Below are positions 1-4,875 of a stretch of DNA of 5,873 nt, piece by piece. The translations under genes and the position numbers were made by a program. The notes beneath the pieces are model-generated. The model saw nothing but the letters and a program-made list of their open reading frames with translations. It ran no database searches and had not been told where the DNA came from. The DNA comes from Desulfobacteraceae bacterium (GTDB lineage Bacteria; Desulfobacterota; Desulfobacteria; Desulfobacterales; Desulfosalsimonadaceae): contig JAGGYV010000158.1 in assembly GCA_021162325.1 (NCBI GenBank), forward strand, positions 1 through 5,873, given 5' to 3'. Numbering within the stretch: position 1 is the stretch's first letter; every line of letters begins with the position of its first letter.

Positions 1-262
1 ATGTGCATTTTGCATCACCATAGTCGCCATATCCCCATGTGTAAGAGATATAATTTCCACCGGACTGGCCGCCGGTCCATGACCAGCAATCAGTGCCATG
101 CCACCAGTCATGCGCACAATGATAGGTGTGATCCGCCTGAATGCCGAGAATATTGAATATCCCATACTTCATGCCTTTGGTATACTCGCTGCCAAAAGCC
201 GGACCGGACGCGAAAGCGATGCAGAAACAAAAGATTGCTAAAATAATGATCATTTTTTTCAT
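1..262 (-). CDS. Small exported Cys/His/Trp-rich protein of unknown family (5' part only)
   Basis: This is an open reading frame of 87 codons that runs off the left edge, so the C-terminus is missing. The ATG at 262-260 is chosen because a GGGGGA Shine-Dalgarno-like tract lies about 6 bases upstream and the residues that follow form a classic signal peptide: MKKM, then a hydrophobic core (IIILAIFCFCIAFA), then SGPAFGSEYT with a likely cleavage near AFG/SE. The visible mature part is rich in Cys, His, Trp, Gly and Tyr: HTYHCAHDWWHGTDCW at about residues 46-61, followed by a Gly/Tyr-rich stretch and another Cys near residue 86. Pairs of Cys in an exported protein suggest disulfides or metal/haem binding, but no CXXCH is visible. 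The gene lies directly downstream of a c-di-GMP-type riboswitch and is almost certainly its target. I do not recognise the family; an exported surface or extracellular protein is an inference. Confidence 0.75.
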   Translation of the reverse strand, partial: MKKMIIILAIFCFCIAFASGPAFGSEYTKGMKYGIFNILGIQADHTYHCAHDWWHGTDCWSWTGGQSGGNYISYTWGYGDYGDAKCT

Positions 263-302
263 TGTTTTTCCCCCATTAATAAAAGTTTTTGTGTTTGGAC
301 AT

Positions 303-336
303 AAAAAAAACGGATACCTTTTTTCCAGGTAGCCCG
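303..336 (-). terminator. Intrinsic terminator of the riboswitch expression platform
   Basis: On the minus strand CGGGCTACC (336-328) can pair with GGTATCCG (318-311) around a TGGAAAAAA loop, with one mismatch or bulge near the base. It is followed by eight uridines (310-303). The 5' arm is the same CGGGCTACC that closes the aptamer, so the two folds are mutually exclusive. It lies 41 bases ahead of the start codon at 262. Confidence 0.75.
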
Positions 337-397
337 GCTGTCTACGTGAGACCCGTGGCTTTCCGTCTCCGTTTCGCAACGGATTTGGCTTTATGCA
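303..397 (-). ncRNA. GEMM / cyclic di-GMP-I riboswitch, aptamer plus expression platform
   Basis: Read on the minus strand, positions 397 to 325 carry the GEMM-I core in order. First comes AAAGCCAAA (about 394-384). A perfect 6-bp hairpin TCCGTT/AACGGA (383-368) follows, closed by a GCGA tetraloop of the GNRA type, as expected for the loop that docks on the second helix. Then come GACGGAAAGCC and the second helix: CACGGGTCT, a short loop and AGACAGCCGGG, then CTACC. Compared with the Vibrio Vc2 aptamer (GGGCAAAC...GACGCAAAGCC), the pair equivalent to G21-C46 is swapped to C-G, a compensated change. The residue equivalent to G20, which contacts one ligand guanine, and A47 are kept, which favours c-di-GMP over the cGAMP-sensing subclass. 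The 3' end of the aptamer overlaps the 5' arm of the following terminator, so ligand binding would be expected to block termination (an ON switch, inferred). The first gene downstream is the exported protein starting at 262. Confidence 0.88.
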
Positions 398-399
398 GG

Positions 400-420
400 A
401 CTTAGAACAATTGTCTAAGT
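400..420. repeat. Perfect 7-bp inverted repeat between promoter and aptamer
   Basis: ACTTAGA (400-406) and TCTAAGT (414-420) are exact reverse complements separated by 7 bases. The site falls at the expected transcription start of the riboswitch RNA. It could be an operator or a 5' stabilising hairpin of the leader; the sequence alone does not decide. Confidence 0.45.
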
Positions 421-427
421 TGTAAAC

Positions 428-455
428 ACTGTACACTGAAAAAAAACAAAGTCAA
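428..455 (-). promoter_or_regulatory. Candidate sigma70-type promoter for the riboswitch transcript
   Basis: On the minus strand TTGACT (455-450) is followed after 16 bases by TACAGT (433-428). This would start the transcript near 420, just before the aptamer. The -35 matches the consensus at 5 of 6 positions and the -10 at only 4 of 6, so this is a positional and sequence-match call only. Confidence 0.35.
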
Positions 456-472
456 TCGGGGGAACCCTGATT
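454..472. terminator. Short G/C hairpin with flanking T runs, possible bidirectional terminator
   Basis: AATCGGGG and CCCTGATT form an 8-bp stem (one G-U pair on the plus strand) with a 3-base loop. On the minus strand it lies 56 bases after the stop codon of the DUF481 gene and is followed by GACTTTG and eight Ts, so it could end the menG-DUF481 transcript. On the plus strand it is followed by a T run, but no plus-strand gene precedes it. The T tract on the minus side is offset by several bases, which lowers confidence. Confidence 0.4.
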
Positions 473-527
473 TTTATATTCGAAAAACCTGAGGTGCCTG
501 CCAGTCAAATATCAATAATCGCATGCC

Positions 528-1313
528 CTAAAAATCATAAACCAGCGTTAATGCCGTTTCTGTATCTGTTTTTTCCGTATCGCTCGGAACATCGGTGTTG
601 TTGTCAATTGTAAATGACGCTTTCATGGACAGGGCACCGATGATTTGGGATTTTAACGCACTAATGGATTCGGTGTTGGTATTGTCAGCGCCAGTGACCA
701 CGGTGAGATCCTGCTGAAATGAAACGGCATCGGAAAATTTGTAGTTGAACATGGCATACCCGCGCAATATGATTTCATCTTCTGTCTTTTCGCCGATGAA
801 TACATCATTACTATCATCATTATCACCTTTATCATCAAAATATCCATTTGTTTGATCGTACCGATAACCAGGACCGATTTCGATGTTGAATTTGATGGTG
901 TCAGAAGCAATGACTTTTCTACCGTAACCGGTGGAAAAGGTGGTTCTATAATCATATCCGGAAAACCGGTCATCCTCATAATCACCGTTGATAAATATGT
1001 AATTGGCTTCATTGAATTTATATCCGACCTTTGCGGAATAATTATACTTTTCAGCAGACACTTTATCTTCTTTTTTTCCGTCAATTTCTGTTTCTTCAGA
1101 GCTGTAAAGAGTGGCCATGTTTATTTCACCGAGCAAATGGTCTTTTTCATATTTTAAGCCGACTTTTGCGTTTACCGAATCGGTTTCAGAATTGCCGCTG
1201 GTGATTAAAAGGCCAACTTCACCGGATCCGGTGAAGTTTTTTGCTTCTTCGGCAGTTGCCATACCGGCGGTCAGCGTTATTAATAAAAGGATCAATACAG
1301 TTTTAAGGTTCAT
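528..1313 (-). CDS. DUF481 (YdiY-like) outer-membrane beta-barrel protein
   Basis: A 261-residue protein with a clear signal peptide: MNLKTVL, a Leu/Ile-rich core, and cleavage expected after ATA at residue 21. The mature N-terminus has the pattern typical of the DUF481 family (often annotated 'putative salt-induced outer membrane protein', YdiY): GSGEVGLLITSGNSETDSVNAKVGLKYEKD, that is a short strand, an SGNS-type turn, then alternating polar/hydrophobic strands. The remainder alternates in the same way (YNYSAKVGYKF, FNIEIGPGYRY, RGYAMFNYKFSDAVSF) and ends in LTLVYDF. The terminal Phe in a beta-strand is the usual outer-membrane insertion signal. A very acidic loop near residues 160-180 (DKGDNDDSND) may bind calcium or simply be an extracellular loop. 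The start is supported by AGGAGG a few bases upstream. It sits 28 bases after menG and is probably co-transcribed with it. The role of the family is not well defined. Confidence 0.85.
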   Translation of the reverse strand: MNLKTVLILLLITLTAGMATAEEAKNFTGSGEVGLLITSGNSETDSVNAKVGLKYEKDHLLGEINMATLYSSEETEIDGKKEDKVSAEKYNYSAKVGYKFNEANYIFINGDYEDDRFSGYDYRTTFSTGYGRKVIASDTIKFNIEIGPGYRYDQTNGYFDDKGDNDDSNDVFIGEKTEDEIILRGYAMFNYKFSDAVSFQQDLTVVTGADNTNTESISALKSQIIGALSMKASFTIDNNTDVPSDTEKTDTETALTLVYDF

Positions 1314-1341
1314 GGTGCCTCCTAAGGTTTAAAATATGTGT

Positions 1342-2082
1342 TTAATTTTCTTCATGAGAAATTCGGGTTAATGGTTTTTGGCCGATATGGACAGTGGCAA
1401 TGCCCATGGTCAAGCGACGCCATATGATTCCCTCAAATCCCGCCTGTTTCATAATGGCGGCAAATTCAGCTGGCGGTGGAAAATTAATGACCGATGCGGG
1501 AAGATAATCATAGGCTTTTAAATGTTTTGAAAAAAAAGCGCCGATGATCGGCAGAATCCGGGAGAAATAAAAAAGATAAAGGGATAAAAAGAATTTATTT
1601 GCTGGAGTGGCCAGTTCCAGGATCGCAACCTTTCCGCCGGGTTTTAAACAATCAAAAAAACTGACCAAAGCTGATTTTCGATCTATGATATTGCGGATGC
1701 CGAATGCAATGGTGACCGCATCAAAGGTATGGGCGGCAAACGGCAGGTGTAGGCCATCTCCGGCAATTAGTTGTACTTTGGGGCTGAAATCTCCCTTCAG
1801 CAGTTTGGTATTGGCCACTTTCAGCATTTCGGGAGCAAAGTCTGCGCCGATAATGAGTTTTTGATTGTTCGTCTGGTGGAATATTTCAATCAGCACATCT
1901 CCGGTGCCGCAGGCAACATCAAGAATCGCTGTGTTGTTCGGTAAATTCAGGGCCGTGATCATGGTTCGGCGCCAGTAAATATCCTGTCTTAAACTGAGCA
2001 GTCGGTTTAAGAAATCATATCGGGGCGCAATCGAATTGAACATCTCTTTGATAAAATCAAGTTCCATATTGACAATCTTCAT
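1342..2082 (-). CDS. menG: Demethylmenaquinone methyltransferase (UbiE/MenG family)
   Basis: A 246-residue class I SAM-dependent methyltransferase of the UbiE/MenG/COQ5 family. It C-methylates demethylmenaquinone in the last step of menaquinone synthesis (or the equivalent ubiquinone precursor). Seen in order: FNSIAPRYDFLNRLLS (15-30), the family's N-terminal signature; SAM motif I LDVACGTGD (54-62); GADFAPEML (79-87) with the acidic residue after strand 2; DAVTIAFGIRN; LKPGGKVAILELATP; YDYLPASV; and the C-terminal WRRLTMGIATVHIG, matching the family's 'LT.GI...H.G' end. Length is normal. An in-frame TAA directly precedes the ATG at 2082, so it cannot start further upstream. No good Shine-Dalgarno precedes it, and Met6 (2067) is an alternative start. 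Menaquinone rather than ubiquinone is inferred from the likely anaerobic, deltaproteobacterial host. It is the first gene of a likely operon with the DUF481 gene. Confidence 0.9.
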   Translation of the reverse strand: MKIVNMELDFIKEMFNSIAPRYDFLNRLLSLRQDIYWRRTMITALNLPNNTAILDVACGTGDVLIEIFHQTNNQKLIIGADFAPEMLKVANTKLLKGDFSPKVQLIAGDGLHLPFAAHTFDAVTIAFGIRNIIDRKSALVSFFDCLKPGGKVAILELATPANKFFLSLYLFYFSRILPIIGAFFSKHLKAYDYLPASVINFPPPAEFAAIMKQAGFEGIIWRRLTMGIATVHIGQKPLTRISHEEN

Positions 2083-2124
2083 TTAAGCATTATTGTATCG
2101 CCAAGGATAATTACAGTTTTCGTT

Positions 2125-2152
2125 CTCATACCATACTGTCATTTGGTGTCAA
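2125..2152 (-). promoter_or_regulatory. Candidate promoter for the menG operon
   Basis: On the minus strand a perfect -35 TTGACA (2152-2147) is followed after 16 bases by TATGAG (2130-2125), which has 4 of 6 consensus bases. This would place the transcript start about 36 bases before the menG ATG. Judged from sequence match and position only. Confidence 0.45.
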
Positions 2153-2214
2153 TTATTTTGGATAGCGGTCGTGTATAGATACTGCCGGGATTGTTGTGCA
2201 TTCTGGCAATCTCA

Positions 2215-2243
2215 TTCTGACGGAATGTTTTTTTATGTATAAT
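2215..2243 (+). promoter_or_regulatory. Candidate promoter for dnaJ
   Basis: A perfect -10 TATAAT (2238-2243) lies 32 bases before the dnaJ ATG. The -35 at 17-base spacing, TTCTGA (2215-2220), is poor. No sigma32-type heat-shock promoter and no CIRCE operator is visible in the 193-bp divergent gap, so heat control is not evident here. Confidence 0.4.
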
Positions 2244-2275
2244 AAGTGGGTTATATGGAATATTGTGGAAGATAA

Positions 2276-3391
2276 ATGAGTTCAAAAAGAGATTACTATG
2301 AAGTGCTCGGTGTTAGTCGTGATGTGGATGCCAATGGCTTAAAGTCCCGATACCGTAAGGTCGCCTTAAAGTATCATCCGGATAGAAATCCGGGAGATAA
2401 GAAAGCAGAGGATCTTTTTAAGGAAGCCTCCGAAGCGTATAGTGTTTTATCTGATGACGAAAAACGTCGGGTTTATGACCAGTTTGGTCATCGGGGACTT
2501 GAGGGAATGGCCGGTGGTTCCGGCGGCGGATTTGATGATGTGTTTTCCAGTTTCGGGGATATTTTTGAGGATTTTTTCGGTTTTCGATCCGGCAGAAGTT
2601 CCAGGAGCAGCGCCCAGCGAGGGAACGACCTTCGTTATGACCTGACGATTGATTTTATGGAAGCTGCTTTTGGATTAGAGACGGAAATCGACATTGAAAA
2701 GTATGAAACCTGTCCGACGTGTGAAGGCAGCGGCACCAAGCCGGGTACATATCCTGAAACATGTTCCCAGTGCCGGGGAACCGGTCAGTTTGTGAGGACC
2801 CAGGGGTTCTTTTCTGTTAAAAGTACTTGTCCCGGCTGCCGGGGTGCCGGTCAGGTTATCAAAGACCCGTGTCCCCAGTGCAGAGGTCAGCGGCGTGTCG
2901 TTGTTAAGAAGAAAGTGTCCTTAAAAATTCCCGCTGGCGTGGATAACGGCTCAAAGCTTCGGATGACCGGAGAAGGTGAACCCGGTATCAAAGGGGGGCC
3001 TCCCGGTGATTTGTATGTATTTATCGGGGTGAAGCCGCACGAGTTTTTCAGGCGCAGCAATACCGATGTCATCTGCACGGTTGAACTTTCATTTGTTCAG
3101 GCTGCTATTGGGGACGAGATACAGGTGCAGACATTGACCGGTGAAGAAACCCTTAAAATTCCCAAAGGCACCCAGTACGCAGATACCTTCAGACTTTCCA
3201 GGCAGGGAATACCATCCCTTCGATCGAATACCCGGGGGGATCAGATTATTCAGGTGGATTTGAAAACCCCGAAACATATGAGTAAAAAGCAGGAAGAACT
3301 TTTAAAGGAATTTGCCCGGTTAGATTCTGAAAAATTAACCCAAAAAATTAAGCGCCTGTTTAAGGGCGGGGCAGTCAAGGCAGCTAAATAA
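2276..3391 (+). CDS. dnaJ: Chaperone protein DnaJ (Hsp40), type I
   Basis: A full-length 371-residue type I DnaJ, the cytosolic co-chaperone that delivers unfolded proteins to DnaK and stimulates its ATPase. The J domain covers about residues 5-70, starting DYYEVLGV with HPD at 34-36 and ending YDQFGHRG. A Gly/Phe-rich linker follows (about 75-115, with GGSGGGFDDVFSSFGDIF). The zinc-binding region has four CxxC pairs at Cys146/149, 163/166, 185/188 and 199/202. The first three are CxxCxGxG; the fourth reads CPQCRGQRR, losing the last glycine, a small departure that keeps all zinc ligands. The C-terminal substrate-binding domain contains VSLKIPAGVDNGSKLRMTGEGEPG and GDLYVFIGVKPHEFFRR. The start is supported by GGAAG about 5 bases upstream. 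No dnaK or grpE is in the window. queD follows 22 bases later and may be co-transcribed. Confidence 0.97.
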   Translation: MSSKRDYYEVLGVSRDVDANGLKSRYRKVALKYHPDRNPGDKKAEDLFKEASEAYSVLSDDEKRRVYDQFGHRGLEGMAGGSGGGFDDVFSSFGDIFEDFFGFRSGRSSRSSAQRGNDLRYDLTIDFMEAAFGLETEIDIEKYETCPTCEGSGTKPGTYPETCSQCRGTGQFVRTQGFFSVKSTCPGCRGAGQVIKDPCPQCRGQRRVVVKKKVSLKIPAGVDNGSKLRMTGEGEPGIKGGPPGDLYVFIGVKPHEFFRRSNTDVICTVELSFVQAAIGDEIQVQTLTGEETLKIPKGTQYADTFRLSRQGIPSLRSNTRGDQIIQVDLKTPKHMSKKQEELLKEFARLDSEKLTQKIKRLFKGGAVKAAK

Positions 3392-3413
3392 AAATTACAG
3401 GAAAAAATATAAA

Positions 3414-3785
3414 ATGTATGAATTGAAAGTCGTTTCCCGTTTTGCCGCTGCCCATCAGTTAAAAATGGTGGCGGAAAAATGTGAAAATCTTCATGGTCAT
3501 AACTGGCGGGTAGAAGTATCTATTTCAGGTGAAAAGTTAAATAATGCCGGTGTATTAATGGATTTCGGGGAAATTAAAGAGCATCTGAATGAAATTATCG
3601 ATTCCCTGGATCACAAATTTTTAAATGAATTGAATCTTTTTGATGGCGGCAACCCGTCGTCTGAAAATATCGCCAGATATATTGCTGAAGCAATGCAGTC
3701 AAAAATTGCATCGCCCGGAGTCGGGATTTCCCGGGTGGGGGTATGGGAATCAGACGATTCCTGCGCCACGTATATTCTTCCTTGA
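3414..3785 (+). CDS. queD: 6-carboxy-5,6,7,8-tetrahydropterin synthase (QueD)
   Basis: A 123-residue protein of the PTPS/QueD family, cytosolic. It converts 7,8-dihydroneopterin triphosphate to 6-carboxytetrahydropterin, the second step from GTP toward preQ0 and queuosine. Zinc ligands His14 (AAAHQL), His27 and His29 (HGH) are present. The putative catalytic Cys23 lies in CENLHGHNW, and Asp66-His67 (SLDHKFLN) and Glu112 (VWESD) complete the active site. NPSSENIARYI matches the family's P[TS]xEN motif. The CxxxHGH spacing fits QueD rather than eukaryotic PTPS. The start is supported by AGGAAA about 10 bases upstream. The TGA stop (3783-3785) lies inside the left arm of the inverted-repeat element 3782-3977, so the repeat supplies the stop codon. 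The protein nevertheless appears complete. No other queuosine gene is in the window. Confidence 0.93.
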   Translation: MYELKVVSRFAAAHQLKMVAEKCENLHGHNWRVEVSISGEKLNNAGVLMDFGEIKEHLNEIIDSLDHKFLNELNLFDGGNPSSENIARYIAEAMQSKIASPGVGISRVGVWESDDSCATYILP

Positions 3786-3977
3786 TGGCTTCGTAAAAAG
3801 TCCAAATTCTGTGTTGCGCTGCATTCTTCGTTTCTTCAAAGTACGCTAAGTACGCTAAGTACGCTAAGTACGCTAAGTACGAATCATCGCGCAGAATTTG
3901 CGCGCCTTGCCAATTTTATATGATTGGTGAGCTTTTATACTTTTCCGTCGGAATCCGACTTTTTACGAAGCCATCAA
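3782..3977. repeat. 196-bp inverted-repeat (MITE/REP-like) element in the queD-pyrE convergent gap
   Basis: Two perfect 21-bp inverted ends, 3782-3802 (TTGATGGCTTCGTAAAAAG and two more bases) and 3957-3977, bound the element. Directly inside the left end, CAAATTCTG (3803-3811) is the reverse complement of CAGAATTTG (3892-3900), giving a second 9-bp stem. Between the inner and outer right arms is a 56-base stretch with its own small hairpins: CCAAT/ATTGG (3910-3927) and GTCGGA/TCCGAC (3947-3959). The apical part contains a 9-bp tandem repeat. There is no coding capacity. It overlaps the end of queD and lies between convergent genes, where transcription from either side would give a strong hairpin, so it may act as a bidirectional transcript end. 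No clear target-site duplication is visible. I recall similar GATGGCTTCGTAAAAAGTC repeats in Desulfobacterales genomes; this needs a copy-number search. Confidence 0.85.
3839..3881. repeat. 9-bp tandem repeat, about 4.7 copies
   Basis: GTACGCTAA occurs four times without error at 3841, 3850, 3859 and 3868, preceded by AA and followed by a partial GTACG (3877-3881). It sits at the apex of the inverted-repeat element. Perfect identity between units suggests recent slippage expansion, so copy number may vary between strains. The 9-bp period and lack of unique spacers rule out a CRISPR array. Confidence 0.9.
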
Positions 3978-3981
3978 TACT

Positions 3982-4008
3982 TTACTCTTTAAAACGTTAC
4001 TCTTTAAA
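3982..4008. repeat. 12-bp direct repeat just after the pyrE stop
   Basis: TTACTCTTTAAA occurs at 3982-3993 and again at 3997-4008, separated by ACG. It is A/T-rich and lies between the inverted-repeat element and the pyrE stop codon. No function is evident. Confidence 0.6.
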
Positions 4009-4013
4009 TTTTT

Positions 4014-4568
4014 TTATTTGTCATAGATTTCCAGCAGTTCATCCCTCGTAATCAGGGAAACAACGTCCGGTACAAGTTCCTGTATGGCAGCAATACCGCC
4101 TTCCTGCCGGTCAATCAGAGCAATAATCCGTTCAATTTTTAAGCCTTCAACGCGAGCGCGTTCAATGGCTTTGATGGTGGAGCCGCCGGTGGTCACCACA
4201 TCTTCAACGATGACAACCCTGTCACCCGGGGCCAGATCTCCCTCAATCCATTTGACGATGCCATGGTCCTTTTGATTTTTGCGTATGGAAAAAGCCTTGA
4301 CCGGTGTTTTTTTTATTTCAGATACAAAGGATGTGGCCATGGCAATGGGGTCTGCGCCAAAAGTGAGTCCGCCAACGCCTTTTATGTTTAAACCGCTGAT
4401 AGCATCAAAAACAAGGTGCCCGATCAGGTACATTCCCCGGGGGCTTAACGTTACCGGTTTGCAGTTGACATAAAAACTGCTCATTTTGCCGGACGCCAGT
4501 TTGAATGTTGGTTCTTTGCTGTATTGAAAAGATCTTTTGCACAGCAGATGGATGAGCTCATTTTTCAT
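4014..4568 (-). CDS. pyrE: Orotate phosphoribosyltransferase
   Basis: A 184-residue type I phosphoribosyltransferase that joins orotate and PRPP to form orotidine 5'-monophosphate in de novo pyrimidine synthesis; cytosolic. Visible motifs: FKLASGKMSSFYVN (22-35), the OPRTase N-terminal substrate loop; GVGGLTFGADPIA (64-76); RKNQKDHG (96-103), the flexible catalytic loop with its Lys and His; and the PRPP-binding VVIVEDVVTTGGST (118-131) with the paired acidic residues. Length is in the shorter range usual for bacterial and archaeal enzymes. The ATG at 4568 is supported by AAGGA about 6 bases upstream. The gene is monocistronic here: it converges on queD and is divergent from ftsE. The leader contains a terminator-like hairpin (4664-4715), suggesting control by attenuation. 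Confidence 0.95.
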   Translation of the reverse strand: MKNELIHLLCKRSFQYSKEPTFKLASGKMSSFYVNCKPVTLSPRGMYLIGHLVFDAISGLNIKGVGGLTFGADPIAMATSFVSEIKKTPVKAFSIRKNQKDHGIVKWIEGDLAPGDRVVIVEDVVTTGGSTIKAIERARVEGLKIERIIALIDRQEGGIAAIQELVPDVVSLITRDELLEIYDK

Positions 4569-4663
4569 AATAGTCCTTTTTCCCGGCAGTGCTGATCACT
4601 GTTAACCGGTAATTCCTCTTTCATTTGTGTCAAAAATTGTTGATTGTATGGGAAATATTCGGT

Positions 4664-4715
4664 AAATAAAAACCCCCACTGAGGGAAGAAGCTTTTTATG
4701 GGATCAGTGGGGGGG
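4664..4715 (-). terminator. Intrinsic terminator / attenuator in the pyrE leader
   Basis: On the minus strand CCCCCACTGA (4713-4704) pairs perfectly with TCAGTGGGGG (4682-4673) around a 21-base loop and is followed directly by TTTTTATTT (4672-4664). This is a strong intrinsic terminator. No minus-strand gene lies upstream, since ftsE is divergent, so it ends about 95 bases before pyrE and is best read as a leader attenuator. The RNA just before the hairpin is unusually pyrimidine-rich (TTTCCAGTTTTTCTTGC and then seven Cs, about 4730-4709), resembling the UTP-sensitive pause tracts ahead of enterobacterial pyrBI and pyrE attenuators. I see no PyrR-binding consensus. Attenuation itself is inferred. 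Confidence 0.65.
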
Positions 4716-4742
4716 AGCAAGAAAAACTGGAAACAGCACTCC

Positions 4743-4771
4743 TTGACTCGAAGAATCTCTATCAATAAAAC
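4743..4771 (+). promoter_or_regulatory. Candidate promoter for ftsEX
   Basis: TTGACT (4743-4748) is followed after 17 bases by TAAAAC (4766-4771), with 5 of 6 and 4 of 6 consensus matches. This would give a 5' untranslated region of about 100 bases ahead of ftsE. Evidence is sequence match only. Confidence 0.3.
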
Positions 4772-4784
4772 CGTATCGGGTCAA
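4756..4784 (-). promoter_or_regulatory. Candidate promoter for pyrE
   Basis: On the minus strand TTGACC (4784-4779) is followed after 17 bases by TAGAGA (4761-4756), a weak -10. The transcript would begin near 4749 and include the pyrimidine tract and the attenuator. It overlaps the candidate ftsE promoter on the other strand. Confidence 0.3.
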
Positions 4785-4818
4785 TGTTAAATATTCGAAG
4801 GACAGGTTGAAACAGGAA

Positions 4819-4839
4819 GGTTTTTATGAAGCCATCCAA
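4819..4839 (+). repeat. Degenerate solo end of the inverted-repeat family
   Basis: The stretch TTTTTATGAAGCCATC (4821-4836) matches the right end of the 3782-3977 element (TTTTTACGAAGCCATC) at 15 of 16 bases, and similarity continues weakly on both sides. No partner arm is seen nearby, so it looks like a solo or decayed end. It lies in the ftsE leader. Confidence 0.5.
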
Positions 4840-4875
4840 TTTTTTTTTGAATCAATCCGTAAAAGGTTGCGTTAA

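Larger units (their letters stand above)
4569..4875. other. 307-bp divergent pyrE-ftsE intergenic region
   Basis: From left to right this gap holds the pyrE ribosome-binding site, a small hairpin CAGTG/CACTG (4587-4601), the attenuator hairpin, its pyrimidine tract, two face-to-face candidate promoters (4743-4784), and the degenerate repeat end (4819-4839) ahead of ftsE. A 66-codon minus-strand frame (4565-4765) with a TTG start overlaps pyrE by ATGA; it has no ribosome-binding site and no recognisable product, so I do not call it a gene. Confidence 0.6.

Noticed and set aside
141..332. Plus-strand frame opposite the exported protein and the riboswitch terminator
   Set aside because: It has no ribosome-binding site and is antisense to a better supported gene and RNA structure.
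489..510. Possible terminator right after the DUF481 stop (ACCTCAGGT then T run on the minus strand)
   Set aside because: The palindrome leaves no usable loop, and the hairpin at 454-472 is a better candidate.
852..1332. Plus-strand open frames opposite the DUF481 gene
   Set aside because: They are shadows of the minus-strand gene, which has a signal peptide, a strong ribosome-binding site and barrel strand patterns.
2213..2234. Small hairpin CATTC/GAATG followed by a T run upstream of dnaJ
   Set aside because: The stem is only 5 bp and A/T-rich, and it overlaps the likely dnaJ promoter; too weak to call as a terminator or attenuator.
3640..3849. Plus-strand frame running from queD into the tandem repeat
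   Set aside because: It is out of frame with queD, low in protein-like character, and ends inside the repeat.
3839..3881. CRISPR-like regular repetition
   Set aside because: The unit is 9 bp with no spacers; it is a simple tandem repeat inside an inverted-repeat element.
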